From contig NZ_CP028324.1 in NCBI RefSeq assembly GCF_003028855.1, positions 4,774,001-4,838,000 on the forward strand: a DNA stretch of 64,000 nucleotides. The letters are read 5' to 3'. The notes under the pieces were generated by a model, which saw only the letters and a list, made by a program, of their open reading frames with translations, was not told the DNA's origin and made no database searches. The stretch comes from Pseudoduganella armeniaca. GTDB taxonomy: Bacteria; Pseudomonadota; Gammaproteobacteria; Burkholderiales; Burkholderiaceae_D. Below are positions 17,595-25,977 of this stretch, in pieces. Position 1 is the first letter of the stretch. Each line of letters opens with the position of its first letter. Made by a program: the position numbers and the translations under genes.

Positions 17595-18161
17595 ATGTCG
17601 CACAACACCATCGAGATCAACCGCGCGATGGACAAATTCGACGGCCACCACAGCGTGTGGCTGTTCGGCTACGGCTCCCTGATCTGGAAAGCCGATTTCC
17701 CCTACCTGGAGCGCAGGAGCGCCAGCATCGCCGGCTGGACGCGCCGCTTCTGGCAAGGCTCGCACGACCATCGCGGCACGCCCGATGCGCCGGGGCGCGT
17801 GGCCACGATCGTGCCGTGCGAAGGCGCCATCTGCCACGGCATGGCCTACCTCGTCACGCCGGAGGAATTCGCCCACCTGGACCATCGGGAAAAGAACGGC
17901 TACCTGCGCGTGGCGATCGACATCCATTTCGACGACGGCGGTGTCGAAGAGGGCCTGGTCTACGTGGCGCGGCAGGACAATGCGGCCTACCTGGGCGAGG
18001 CTTCCGAGCTGGAGATCGCGCGCCACATCGCCGCCGCGCGCGGGCCGAGCGGACCGAATGCGGCGTACCTGCTGCACCTGGCCCAGGCGCTCAGGGAGCT
18101 GGGGCATCGGGATGAGCATGTGTTTGCCATCGAGGCGTATCTGGTCGAGCTGGGTCGGTAG
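17595..18161 (+). CDS. chaC: ChaC-type gamma-glutamylcyclotransferase
   Basis: Glutathione-degrading enzyme (188 aa) releasing 5-oxoproline from gamma-glutamyl peptides. The substrate loop VWLFGYGSLIWK is at residues ~20-31 and the catalytic glutamate lies in HREKNGYLRV (~96-100). WTRRFWQGSHDHRGTPDAPGRV is the typical ChaC middle block. The start ATG is 29 nt after the LysR stop, so read-through is possible. The length is slightly short but usual for bacterial members. Confidence 0.9.
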   Translation: MSHNTIEINRAMDKFDGHHSVWLFGYGSLIWKADFPYLERRSASIAGWTRRFWQGSHDHRGTPDAPGRVATIVPCEGAICHGMAYLVTPEEFAHLDHREKNGYLRVAIDIHFDDGGVEEGLVYVARQDNAAYLGEASELEIARHIAAARGPSGPNAAYLLHLAQALRELGHRDEHVFAIEAYLVELGR

Positions 18162-18214
18162 CGGTGATGGGCCTGTGGTTCTGGTGGCTGGGTCGGCAGC
18201 GTTGAGCGACCCAT

Positions 18215-18267
18215 GGTGTCAGATACCTGTCGGCGAGTCCGAGACTCGCAGGCAGGTGACTGACACC
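18215..18267. repeat. REP-like palindrome with GGTGTCAG ends
   Basis: Inverted repeat bounded by GGTGTCAG and CTGACACC, with ACCTG/CAGGT and GCGAGT/ACTCGC inner arms. It is the first of four palindromic elements in the 512-bp gene-free stretch 18162-18673. Its edge motif relates to GGTGAC and GGGTCAG in the other elements. The 13-mer CCTGTGGTTCTGG just before it (18172-18184) also lies beside the palindrome at 49723. Confidence 0.7.
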
Positions 18268-18338
18268 GCGGGTTTGCTTCCCAAGTGCTGGCAACTCAAA
18301 CTGCGAGCCCTGCCGCTGCGTTGCGTTGCCAAATTTCA

Positions 18339-18524
18339 GGGTCAGTCCCTAATGCCGCTAAGTTAAGAGAAAAGTAGCTGGGTTAGGGTCTGCCGGGTCG
18401 CCGGACCGCCCAAAAGCGGGACAGCCCCCAAGCGAGCGTCTGTTCTCTGCGCGCCAAAATTCCTTAACTTAGCGGCATTAGGGTCAGTCCGCGTTGGGTC
18501 GGTACGGCGAACCGACAGACCCTA
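18339..18524. repeat. Composite REP-like element with 21-bp inverted arms
   Basis: Perfect 21-bp inverted repeat at 18347-18367 and 18463-18483 (core CTAATGCCGCTAAGTTAAG) enclosing 95 bp. GGGTCAGTCC is repeated directly at 18339 and 18481. The second copy begins another hairpin, GGGTCGGT/ACCGAC, closing with AGACCC near 18522. The enclosed 95 bp contain no ORF or recognisable transposase fragment. It may be a small non-autonomous element. Confidence 0.7.
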
Positions 18525-18633
18525 AGCTATTTCTACCCGACACTCCAGAGGCCCTGCACGCGGGCGCCCCGGATGCGGCAGGCGGTCTGGCATGCCGAAG
18601 TTGGCGGCACGCGGCAGGCGCCGACAAAAACCA

Positions 18634-18660
18634 GGGTCAGTCCCCGTTGGGGACAGACCC
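18634..18660. repeat. Short REP-like hairpin GGGTCAGTCCCC
   Basis: Arms 18634-18645 and 18649-18660 pair with one mismatch around a 3-nt loop. It ends 13 nt before the stop of the radical SAM gene, so it could also act on that transcript's 3' end, though no T-run follows. Confidence 0.7.
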
Positions 18661-18673
18661 TAAGCCCGAGGCG

Positions 18674-19843
18674 CTAGAACAGCTCCATCTGCCCCGCCCG
18701 CGCGGCCGCCTTGGCGCGTGTGCCGGCCGGTGGCACCACCAGCGGCCGCTTGAACGACGCACAGTCCAGGTGCTTGAAGCGCAGGCCGCGCCCGCCACCC
18801 AGGTCGTAGCGCACGATCGCCTTTTCCACCCGTTGCCGGATCAAATCGGCCCAGATGCCTGCGCCGTGCATGCGGCTGCCGAAGGTGGCGTCGTAGTCCT
18901 TACCGCCGTGCATTTCGCGCACCCGGTTCATCACGCGCTGCGCACGGTCGGGGAAATGTGCTTCCAGCCACTGCTGGAACAGCGGATTGACTTCCCAGGG
19001 CAGCCGCAGCACGACATAGCTGGCGGCGATCGCGCCGGCGTCGCGCGCCGCTTCCATGATCTTCTCGATTTCCGGCTCCGTCACGAACGGGATGATGGGC
19101 GCGATCGACACGCCGACCGGAATCCCCGCTTCCGTCAGCGTGCGGATCGCGCGCAGACGGCGTTCCGGCGCCGCCGCGCGCGGCTCCAGGGTGCGGGCGA
19201 TTTTCGGGTCCAGGGTCGTCAAGGTGATCGACGCCGCCGCCAGCCGCCTGGCCGCCATCGGCGCCAGGATGTCCAGGTCGCGCTCGATCAGCGCCGATTT
19301 CGTGATCAGCCCGACCGGGTGATCGCACTCCTGCAGCACTTCCAGCACGCGGCGCGTCAGCTTGTAGTCGCGTTCGCAGGGCTGGTAGGCGTCCGTGTTC
19401 ACGCCCAGCGCGATCGGTTCGACCTTGTAGCCCGGCTTGCACAGCTCGCTGCGCAGCAGTTCCGGCGCGTTCACCTTGGCATACAGCCGGCTCTCGAAAT
19501 CGAGGCCCGGCGACAGACCCAGGTAGCTGTGCGACGGCCGCGCGAAACAATAGATGCAGCCATGCTCGCAACCCCGGTACGGGTTAAGCGACACGCCGAA
19601 CGGAATGTCCGGCGACTGGTTGCGGCTGAGGATGGTTTTCGCCATCTCCTCCGTCACGTGCGTGCGCCAGATCCGCGGCGCGTCCTCGCCATGCGTTTGC
19701 TCATCCGTCCAGCCGTCGTCGAACGCCTCGCGGCCGTTCACCTCGTAGCGCCCCTGGATGTTGGCGACAGCGCCGCGCCCCTTCAGCGGCTGCAAGGGAC
19801 GGGGCGGCAGCATTACCTGGCCTTCATACTGATCATTACGCAT
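18674..19843 (-). CDS. PA0069-type radical SAM protein
   Basis: 389-aa radical SAM enzyme of the PA0069/Rv2578c group, distantly related to spore photoproduct lyase (SplB). The 4Fe-4S cysteines are in NPYRGCEHGCIYCFARPSH (CX3CX2C). Other family blocks are KGRGAVANIQGRYE near the N-terminus and LITKSALIERDLDIL. The start was set at the ATG at 19841-19843; a longer in-frame ORF would run across the regulatory site. The reaction is unknown. A near-consensus LexA box 13 nt upstream points to DNA-damage control; I recall the Pseudomonas PA0069 gene as an SOS-regulon member. Confidence 0.88.
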   Translation of the reverse strand: MRNDQYEGQVMLPPRPLQPLKGRGAVANIQGRYEVNGREAFDDGWTDEQTHGEDAPRIWRTHVTEEMAKTILSRNQSPDIPFGVSLNPYRGCEHGCIYCFARPSHSYLGLSPGLDFESRLYAKVNAPELLRSELCKPGYKVEPIALGVNTDAYQPCERDYKLTRRVLEVLQECDHPVGLITKSALIERDLDILAPMAARRLAAASITLTTLDPKIARTLEPRAAAPERRLRAIRTLTEAGIPVGVSIAPIIPFVTEPEIEKIMEAARDAGAIAASYVVLRLPWEVNPLFQQWLEAHFPDRAQRVMNRVREMHGGKDYDATFGSRMHGAGIWADLIRQRVEKAIVRYDLGGGRGLRFKHLDCASFKRPLVVPPAGTRAKAAARAGQMELF

Positions 19844-19855
19844 CGACTCACCGAT

Positions 19856-19875
19856 AACTGTATATGCATACAGTA
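19856..19875 (-). promoter_or_regulatory. LexA box (SOS operator)
   Basis: The core CTGTATATGCATACAG at 19858-19873 fits CTGT-N8-ACAG. Over 20 bp it differs from the E. coli consensus at only three positions. It lies immediately upstream of the radical SAM gene. Confidence 0.8.
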
Positions 19876-20028
19876 TTGTAGGCCGATCCGCCCGCCGCTG
19901 CAACGCACACGTGGCAATTGTGCGGCTCTTGTCATACCGCCAACTGCACGGCTGCTGGTATCATTCGCCATTCCGCAGGTCGGCGCCGCCAAGCGGCACG
20001 CCCGACCCAACCCAATATCAAGAGCAAA

Positions 20029-20607
20029 ATGAGCACATCGAACAATCTGCCGTCGTTCTGGAGCCGGATTCCCCTCGCCTTCAGCGCCTTCTTCAAGACC
20101 CTTGGCGACGCCGAATTCGCCGCCCGCATCCAGCAAGGCCCGGCCCCGACGCCGGCCGCCGCGCCGGTAACGCCGCCGCCCGCTCCCACGCCGGCACCAG
20201 CACCCGCGCCAGCCCCGCTGCGCGAAGCGACGCCGGACGCCGCCCTGCAACTGCTGGCCCTACTGCAGCGCGAGGCGCGCCTGATCGACTTCACCCAGGA
20301 AAGCCTGGCCGGCTACGCCGACGCCGACATCGGCGCGGCCGCCCGCGTGGTCCACGAGGGCTGCGCCAAGGTGCTGCGCGAGCACTTCACGATCGAACCG
20401 GTGCGCGGCGATGCCGAAGGCAGCCGCGTCACGCTGGAAGCGGGCTTCGACGCAGCCGCCGTGCGCCTGACCGGCAACGTCGTCGGGCAGCCGCCGTTCA
20501 AAGGCACGCTGAGCCACCGCGGCTGGCGCGCCACCAGCGTGCGCCTGCCGAAGCTGGCCGAGGCGCACGACGCCAAGATCCTGGCGCCGGCGGAGGTGGA
20601 ACTGTGA
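20029..20607 (+). CDS. DUF2760 protein, first gene of the Hsp70-pair operon
   Basis: 192-aa protein that I assign to DUF2760 from its C-terminal half (LLALLQREARLIDFTQESLAGYADADIGAAARVVHEGCAKVL and following). An alanine/proline-rich linker (residues ~38-62) separates a short N-terminal helix (WSRIPLAFSAFFKTLGDAEFAARIQ) from the domain. There is no signal peptide. Its stop overlaps the GTG start of the first Hsp70 (GTGA), showing tight coupling. The function is unknown; a co-factor or substrate of the two Hsp70s is an inference from position. Confidence 0.85.
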   Translation: MSTSNNLPSFWSRIPLAFSAFFKTLGDAEFAARIQQGPAPTPAAAPVTPPPAPTPAPAPAPAPLREATPDAALQLLALLQREARLIDFTQESLAGYADADIGAAARVVHEGCAKVLREHFTIEPVRGDAEGSRVTLEAGFDAAAVRLTGNVVGQPPFKGTLSHRGWRATSVRLPKLAEAHDAKILAPAEVEL

Positions 20608-22451
20608 GCGATCCGCGCTACGCCATCGGCATCGACCTGGGCACCACGCACAGCGCCCTGTCTTATGTGGACCTGGCCGGCAGCGACGGCGAGAAGACGC
20701 AGCAGGCCGTGCTGGGTGTGCCCCAGCTGACCGGTCCCGGCACCGTCGAGGACCTGCCGCTGCTGCCCTCCTTCCTGTACCTGCCGCACCCGGACGAAAT
20801 GGCCGCCGCCGAACTGGCCCTGCCGTGGAACGCCAGCGGCACCGGCCCGGTCGCGGGCGAAATGGCGCGCGCGCGCGGCGCCACCACGCCGATCCGCCTG
20901 GTCTCGAGTGCCAAGAGCTGGCTGTGCCACCCCGGCGTGGACCGCCGCGCCGCGATCCTGCCGAACGACGCACCGGAGGAAGTCACGCGCGTCTCGCCGC
21001 TGGAAGCCTCCACGCGCTACCTGCAGCATCTGCGCCAGGCCTGGGACGCGGCCCACCCGGACGCGCCGTTCACGCAGCAGGCCGTGACGGTGACGATCCC
21101 GGCCTCGTTCGACCCGGGCGCGCGCGAGCTGACCGCCGAGGCGGCGCGCAACGCCGGCTACGAAGCCGTCACCCTGCTGGAAGAACCGCAGGCCGCGCTG
21201 TACAGCTGGATCCAGGGCAGCGACGGCCGCTGGCGCAAGGACGTCAAGCCGGGCGACATCATCCTGGTGGTCGATGTAGGCGGCGGCACCAGCGACTTCT
21301 CGCTGATCGCCATCACGGAACGCGACGGCAAGCTGGAGCCGCACCGCGTGGCGGTGGGCGACCATATCCTGCTGGGCGGCGACAACATGGACCTGGCGCT
21401 GGCCCACCTGGTGGCGCGCAAGCTGGCCGCCAACGGCACCCAGCTCGACCCATGGCAGCTGCGCGCGCTGACCTACGGCTGCCGCGCCGCCAAGGAAAAC
21501 CTGCTGGCCGACGCCAGCGCGGAAAGCTGGCCGATCGTCGTGCCGAGCCGCGGCTCGAAGCTGATCGGCGGCTCGATCCGCACGGAGCTGACGCGCGCCG
21601 AAGTGACCGCCTTCATCACGGACGGCTTCTTCCCGAAAGTGGAAGCATCGAGCCGTCCCGCCATGCGCACCCGCGCCGGCCTGACGCAACTGGGCCTGCC
21701 GTATGCGCAGGACGCCGCCATCACCCGCCACCTGGCCGCCTTCCTGGGCCGCCAGGTCGGCGCGACGGCCGACGTGCCGGGCTTCGCCGAGCGCCAGAAT
21801 CCGGAACACACCTTCCTGCATCCGAGCGCGGTGCTGTTCAACGGCGGCGTGTTCAAGTCGGCCCTGCTGGCACAGCGCGTGATGGACACCATCAACGACT
21901 GGCTGTACATGGAAGGCGCCGAGCCGGCCCGCATGCTGGGCGGCGCGGACCTGGACTTGGCGGTGGCGCGCGGCGCTGCCTACTACAGCTACGTGCGGCG
22001 CGGCGCCGGTGTGCGCATCCGCGGCGGCACGGCCCGTTCCTATTACGTGGCCGTCGAATCGTCGATGCCGGCCATCCCCGGCATGGAGCCGCCGATCCAG
22101 GCGCTGTGCGTGGCGCCGTTCGGCATGGAGGAAGGCAGCGAGCTGGAACTGCCGGGCCAGGAGTTCGGCCTGGTGGTCGGCGAGCCGGTGCAGTTCCGCT
22201 TCTTCGGCTCCTCCACCCGGCGCCAGGACCAGATCGGCGCCGTGCTGGACTTCTGGGGCCCGGAGGAACTGATCGAGATGAACGAGATCCAGGCCAACCT
22301 GTCGCCGGAAGGCCGCCAGGCCGGCGACGTCGTGCAGGTGCGCCTGCACGCGCGCGCCACCGAGGCCGGCACGCTGGAGCTGCTGGCGGTGGCCCGCGAC
22401 GGCCAGCGCTGGAAGGTCGAGTTCGACGTGCGCGCGCAGGACGCTCAATAA
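20604..22451 (+). CDS. Divergent Hsp70-family protein A
   Basis: 615-aa Hsp70-like ATPase, GTG start. Nucleotide-binding motifs: GIDLGTTHSALSY (residues ~9-21), EEPQAALYSW, DVGGGTSDFSL (~223-233) and LFNGGVFKSALL (~412). It lacks the classical DnaK substrate-binding domain and lid; the C-terminal ~190 residues are a beta-rich region (RGGTARSYYVAVESS..., VQVRLHARATEAGTLELLAV) shared with the next protein. It is cytosolic with no signal. It differs from DnaK/HscA enough to be a distinct subfamily. Confidence 0.88.
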   Translation: MSDPRYAIGIDLGTTHSALSYVDLAGSDGEKTQQAVLGVPQLTGPGTVEDLPLLPSFLYLPHPDEMAAAELALPWNASGTGPVAGEMARARGATTPIRLVSSAKSWLCHPGVDRRAAILPNDAPEEVTRVSPLEASTRYLQHLRQAWDAAHPDAPFTQQAVTVTIPASFDPGARELTAEAARNAGYEAVTLLEEPQAALYSWIQGSDGRWRKDVKPGDIILVVDVGGGTSDFSLIAITERDGKLEPHRVAVGDHILLGGDNMDLALAHLVARKLAANGTQLDPWQLRALTYGCRAAKENLLADASAESWPIVVPSRGSKLIGGSIRTELTRAEVTAFITDGFFPKVEASSRPAMRTRAGLTQLGLPYAQDAAITRHLAAFLGRQVGATADVPGFAERQNPEHTFLHPSAVLFNGGVFKSALLAQRVMDTINDWLYMEGAEPARMLGGADLDLAVARGAAYYSYVRRGAGVRIRGGTARSYYVAVESSMPAIPGMEPPIQALCVAPFGMEEGSELELPGQEFGLVVGEPVQFRFFGSSTRRQDQIGAVLDFWGPEELIEMNEIQANLSPEGRQAGDVVQVRLHARATEAGTLELLAVARDGQRWKVEFDVRAQDAQ

Positions 22452-22461
22452 GCCCGCGCGC

Positions 22462-25290
22462 ATGAAGCCGAGCCACGGCCAGTACCTGGTCAGCATCGAC
22501 CTGGGCACCACCAACACGGTGCTGGCATATGCCGCGCCGGGGTCGCGCGACATCGAGCTGTTCGCCATCGAGCAGTTGACGGCGCCCGGCGAGGTGGGCG
22601 CCGCCACCCTGCTGCCCTCCGCGCGCTACCACCCGGCCATGGGGGAGCTGGCGGCCGGCGACTTGCAATTGCCATGGCGCGAGGCCGACGTGGCCGGCGT
22701 GCCGGAAGTGGTCGTGGGCCGCCTGGCGCGGCGCCTGGGCGCGCAGGTGCCCGGCCGCATGGTGGCCAGCGCCAAGAGCTGGCTGTCGCATCCCGGGGTC
22801 GACCGCACGGCGCCGATCCTGCCCTGGGGCGCGGGTACCGACGTGGCGCAGGTCTCGCCTGTCGCCGCCAGCGCCAGCTACCTGGCGCACCTGCGGGGCG
22901 CCTGGAACACCCGCTTCCCCGCCCACCCGCTGGAACGCCAGCAGATCGTGCTGACGATCCCCGCCTCCTTCGACGAAGGCGCCCGCGCGCTGACCCTGGA
23001 GGCGGCCCGCCTGGCCGGCCTGGCCGACGTGCGCCTGCTGGAGGAACCGCAAGCGGCGCTGTACGACTGGCTGTACCGCCATCGCGACACGCTGGCGGCC
23101 GACCTGCACGATACCCGCCTGGTACTGGTGGCCGACGTGGGCGGCGGCACCACCGACTTCTCGCTGGTACGGGTCGACATCGAGCACGGCGAACCCGTGC
23201 TGACCCGGATCGGCGTGGGCAACCACCTGATCCTGGGCGGCGACAATATGGACCTGGCGCTGGCGCACCTGGCCGAATCGCGTCTGCCGGCCCAGGACGC
23301 CACTCCGGCACGGCTGACGGCGGGCCGCCTGGCCCAGCTGACGGAACGCTGCCGCGGCGCCAAGGAAGAGCTGCTGGCGCAGGACGCGCCGGCGCAGGTC
23401 AACGTCACCCTGCTGGGCAGCGGCTCGAAGCTGATCGGCGGCAGCCGCACCGTCACGTTGACGAAGCAGGACGTCGAGGGCATCGTCGTCGACGGCTTCT
23501 TCCCCTTGAACGCCGAGCAGGAAGGGGCACGCCGGGGCCGCGGCGCCATCGTCGAATTCGGCCTGCCGTATGCCAGCGACGCGGCCGTCACGCGCCACCT
23601 CGTCTCGTTCCTGCGCCAGCACCAGGCCGCCGCGCACGCCGCGCTGGGCACCGACGGCGACGCATTGCCCGTACCCGATACGCTGCTGCTGAACGGCGGC
23701 GTGTTCCGGGCCGACGCGCTGGCACGCCGCCTCGAGGCCACGCTGGACGGCTGGCGCGGCGCCCCCGTCAAGATGCTGCACAACGATAACCCGGACGTGG
23801 CCGTGGCCCGCGGCGGCGTGGCCTACGCGCTGGCGCGGCACGGTTTCGCGCCCGCCATCGAAGGCGGTTCGCCGCGCAGCTACTGGCTGCTGCTCGATGG
23901 CGACAAGGCGCCCGGCGTGGCGCGCCGCGGTGTCTGCATCCTGCCGCGCGGCACCCAGCCGGGCCGCGAAGTGCGGCTGACCGACCGCACGTTCGCGCTG
24001 CGCGTCGGCCGGCCGGTGCGCTTCCACCTCGTCTCCACCGTGGCCGATACCGGCGAGCGGGCCGGCGACATCGGCGAGCTCGATCCGGCCGACTTCATCG
24101 CGCTGCCGCCGATCGCTATGGTGCTGCAGCTGGCCGGCAGCGCCGCGCGCAAGGAAGTGCCGGTGCAGCTGGCCGTGGCGCTGTCCGAGGTTGGCACGCT
24201 CGACGTGCATTGCGTCGAAGCCGGCCGCGCCGATGGCCAGCGCTGGTCGCTGGAGTTCCAGCTGCGTGGCCAGGAAGAGGAAGGCGCCGAGGTGCAGGAA
24301 GAGGCGCCGCCGCGCTTTGCCGATGCGGTCGAACGCATCGAACGCATCTTCGGCGGCCGCGCGCAGCAGGTGAACGTGAAGGAAGTGCGGCAGTTGCGCG
24401 GGCAATTGGAGCAGCTGCTGGGCAGCCGCGAACGCTGGGCCACGCCGCTGCTGCGCCGCCTGTTCGACGCGCTGATGGAACGCGCCAAGGGCCGGCGCCG
24501 CTCGCCCGAGCACGAACGGGTCTGGCTCAACCTGGCCGGCTTCTGCCTGCGCCCCGGCTTCGGCCATCCGCTCGACGACTGGCGCATCGGCCAGCTGTGG
24601 GCCCTGTTCGAGAGCGGCGTGCAGTACCAGAAGGAGCGCCAGGTGCGGGCCGAATGGTGGACCTTGTGGCGCCGCGTGGCCGGTGGCCTGGACAAGGACG
24701 CCCAACTGCGCCTGCTGGACGACTTCGCGTTCAACCTGCAGGCCAGCGGCGAGGAACGCAGCCGCCGCCCCGTGACGCTGGTCGAAGGCGCGGAAGAAGA
24801 CATGCTGCGCCTGGGCGCCGCGCTGGAGCGCATCCCGTCCGCCTACAAGGCGGAAATCGGCAACTGGATGCTGGGCCAGATCGTCGCGCTGCCCGCTTCC
24901 GGCCCGAAGTTCGACGCCAAGGCGGCCGCCGCGTTCACCCGCTACCTGTGGGCGCTCGGGCGGGTCGGCGCACGCCAGCCGTTCCACGGCAGCGCGCACG
25001 AGGTGGCGCCCAAGGCCACCGTCGAGGCATGGCTGCAGGCCATCCTGCAGCTGGACTGGAAGAAGATCGAGCCGGCCGGCTTTGCCGCCGCCCACCTGGC
25101 GCGCCGCACGGGCGACCGCTCGCGCGACATCGACGACGCTTTGCGCGCCGAGATCGTGCGGCGCTTGACAAGCGTCGGCGCCCCGCCCACCTGGGCCGCA
25201 ATGGTGCGCGACGTGGTGGAACTGGACCACGCCAGCGAGCAGCGCATGTTCGGCGAGGCGCTGCCGCCCGGCCTGAAGCTGATCGGCTAG
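22462..25290 (+). CDS. Divergent Hsp70-family protein B with C-terminal extension
   Basis: 942-aa paralogue of the preceding gene, 10 nt downstream. ATPase motifs: SIDLGTTNTVLAYA (~9-22), EEPQAALYDW, DVGGGTTDFSLV (~224-235), LLNGGVFRADAL (~411). After the beta domain a further ~320 residues, helix- and Trp/Arg-rich (ERWATPLLRRLFDALMERAKGRRRS..., AEWWTLWRRVAGGL), match my memory of DUF3731, which caps Hsp70-like proteins. The stop overlaps the convergent tapT stop in the palindrome CTAG. Chaperone activity is unproven for this group. Confidence 0.88.
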   Translation: MKPSHGQYLVSIDLGTTNTVLAYAAPGSRDIELFAIEQLTAPGEVGAATLLPSARYHPAMGELAAGDLQLPWREADVAGVPEVVVGRLARRLGAQVPGRMVASAKSWLSHPGVDRTAPILPWGAGTDVAQVSPVAASASYLAHLRGAWNTRFPAHPLERQQIVLTIPASFDEGARALTLEAARLAGLADVRLLEEPQAALYDWLYRHRDTLAADLHDTRLVLVADVGGGTTDFSLVRVDIEHGEPVLTRIGVGNHLILGGDNMDLALAHLAESRLPAQDATPARLTAGRLAQLTERCRGAKEELLAQDAPAQVNVTLLGSGSKLIGGSRTVTLTKQDVEGIVVDGFFPLNAEQEGARRGRGAIVEFGLPYASDAAVTRHLVSFLRQHQAAAHAALGTDGDALPVPDTLLLNGGVFRADALARRLEATLDGWRGAPVKMLHNDNPDVAVARGGVAYALARHGFAPAIEGGSPRSYWLLLDGDKAPGVARRGVCILPRGTQPGREVRLTDRTFALRVGRPVRFHLVSTVADTGERAGDIGELDPADFIALPPIAMVLQLAGSAARKEVPVQLAVALSEVGTLDVHCVEAGRADGQRWSLEFQLRGQEEEGAEVQEEAPPRFADAVERIERIFGGRAQQVNVKEVRQLRGQLEQLLGSRERWATPLLRRLFDALMERAKGRRRSPEHERVWLNLAGFCLRPGFGHPLDDWRIGQLWALFESGVQYQKERQVRAEWWTLWRRVAGGLDKDAQLRLLDDFAFNLQASGEERSRRPVTLVEGAEEDMLRLGAALERIPSAYKAEIGNWMLGQIVALPASGPKFDAKAAAAFTRYLWALGRVGARQPFHGSAHEVAPKATVEAWLQAILQLDWKKIEPAGFAAAHLARRTGDRSRDIDDALRAEIVRRLTSVGAPPTWAAMVRDVVELDHASEQRMFGEALPPGLKLIG

Positions 25291-25901
25291 CCGCGCGGCC
25301 CGGCCAGCGCCTGCTGCTGGCCGACGAAGCCGTCGAACGCCTGCAATAGCGGCGCATACCGTGCCGTATCGTTTTCCAGCTGCGACAGCGCGTGCACGGT
25401 CGCTTCCAGCGTGGAGAGCTGGCCCGGCGCATGCGCCTTGCGGATGCGGTACTGCGAGGCCGGTACGTCGCGCAGGGCCAGCCGCGGCAAGGCCTGCAAC
25501 GCGGGATTCAGGTACAACATCTTGCGGCTCTTGCGCCACGTGGCGTCCAGCACGACCAGCAGCAGGGCCGCCGGATCGTCCGCCCATGCCGGCTCGAACG
25601 GCGCTGGCGGCGCGATGCCCAGCGAGGCGTCACCAGGGGTATCGGGGTACAGCAGCACGGGCCTGCGCGGGCCGGCCAGCAAAGCCCGCAACGAGGCGTC
25701 GTCGAAAGTTTCCCCGACCACCAGCGCGCTGCCCGGCAACGACAGGTGCAGCAGGCGGGCGCTGTTTTTCGCGTTGTGGACTTCCAGCGGGTGCTGCAGC
25801 AGCAGGACGCCGGTGCACGCCGGCGTGGGCGCGATCCATCGGCAGATGCAGGTGGTGGATGGACGCAGGCAGGCGGGGCAAGTGGCGCGTTTCGAGGTCA
25901 T
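25287..25901 (-). CDS. tapT: tRNA-uridine aminocarboxypropyltransferase (DTW domain)
   Basis: 204-aa SPOUT-like enzyme that adds the acp3 group from SAM to tRNA uridine (U47 in E. coli TapT). The N-terminal zinc cysteines are in CPACLRPSTTCIC. The DTW-family motif appears as LDATWRKSRKM, where the family allows DxTW. LPGSALVVGETFDD and LLYPDTPG are other usual blocks. It is convergent with the Hsp70 operon with a 4-nt stop overlap. Confidence 0.87.
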   Translation of the reverse strand: MTSKRATCPACLRPSTTCICRWIAPTPACTGVLLLQHPLEVHNAKNSARLLHLSLPGSALVVGETFDDASLRALLAGPRRPVLLYPDTPGDASLGIAPPAPFEPAWADDPAALLLVVLDATWRKSRKMLYLNPALQALPRLALRDVPASQYRIRKAHAPGQLSTLEATVHALSQLENDTARYAPLLQAFDGFVGQQQALAGPRG

Positions 25902-25930
25902 CGAGACATTGTAGCTGCTCGAAACCCGAG

Positions 25931-25968
25931 GTGACAGGCACCTTTGGCTCCGGCGGACCGGTGCCCCC
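25931..25968. repeat. Half REP-like element
   Basis: GGTGACAGGCACC followed by GGTGCC after a 17-nt spacer gives a short, imperfect hairpin. The first half equals the edge motif of the other palindromes (compare 3689 and 49723). It is probably a degenerate copy. Confidence 0.5.
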
Positions 25969-25977
25969 GGCCGCTAC

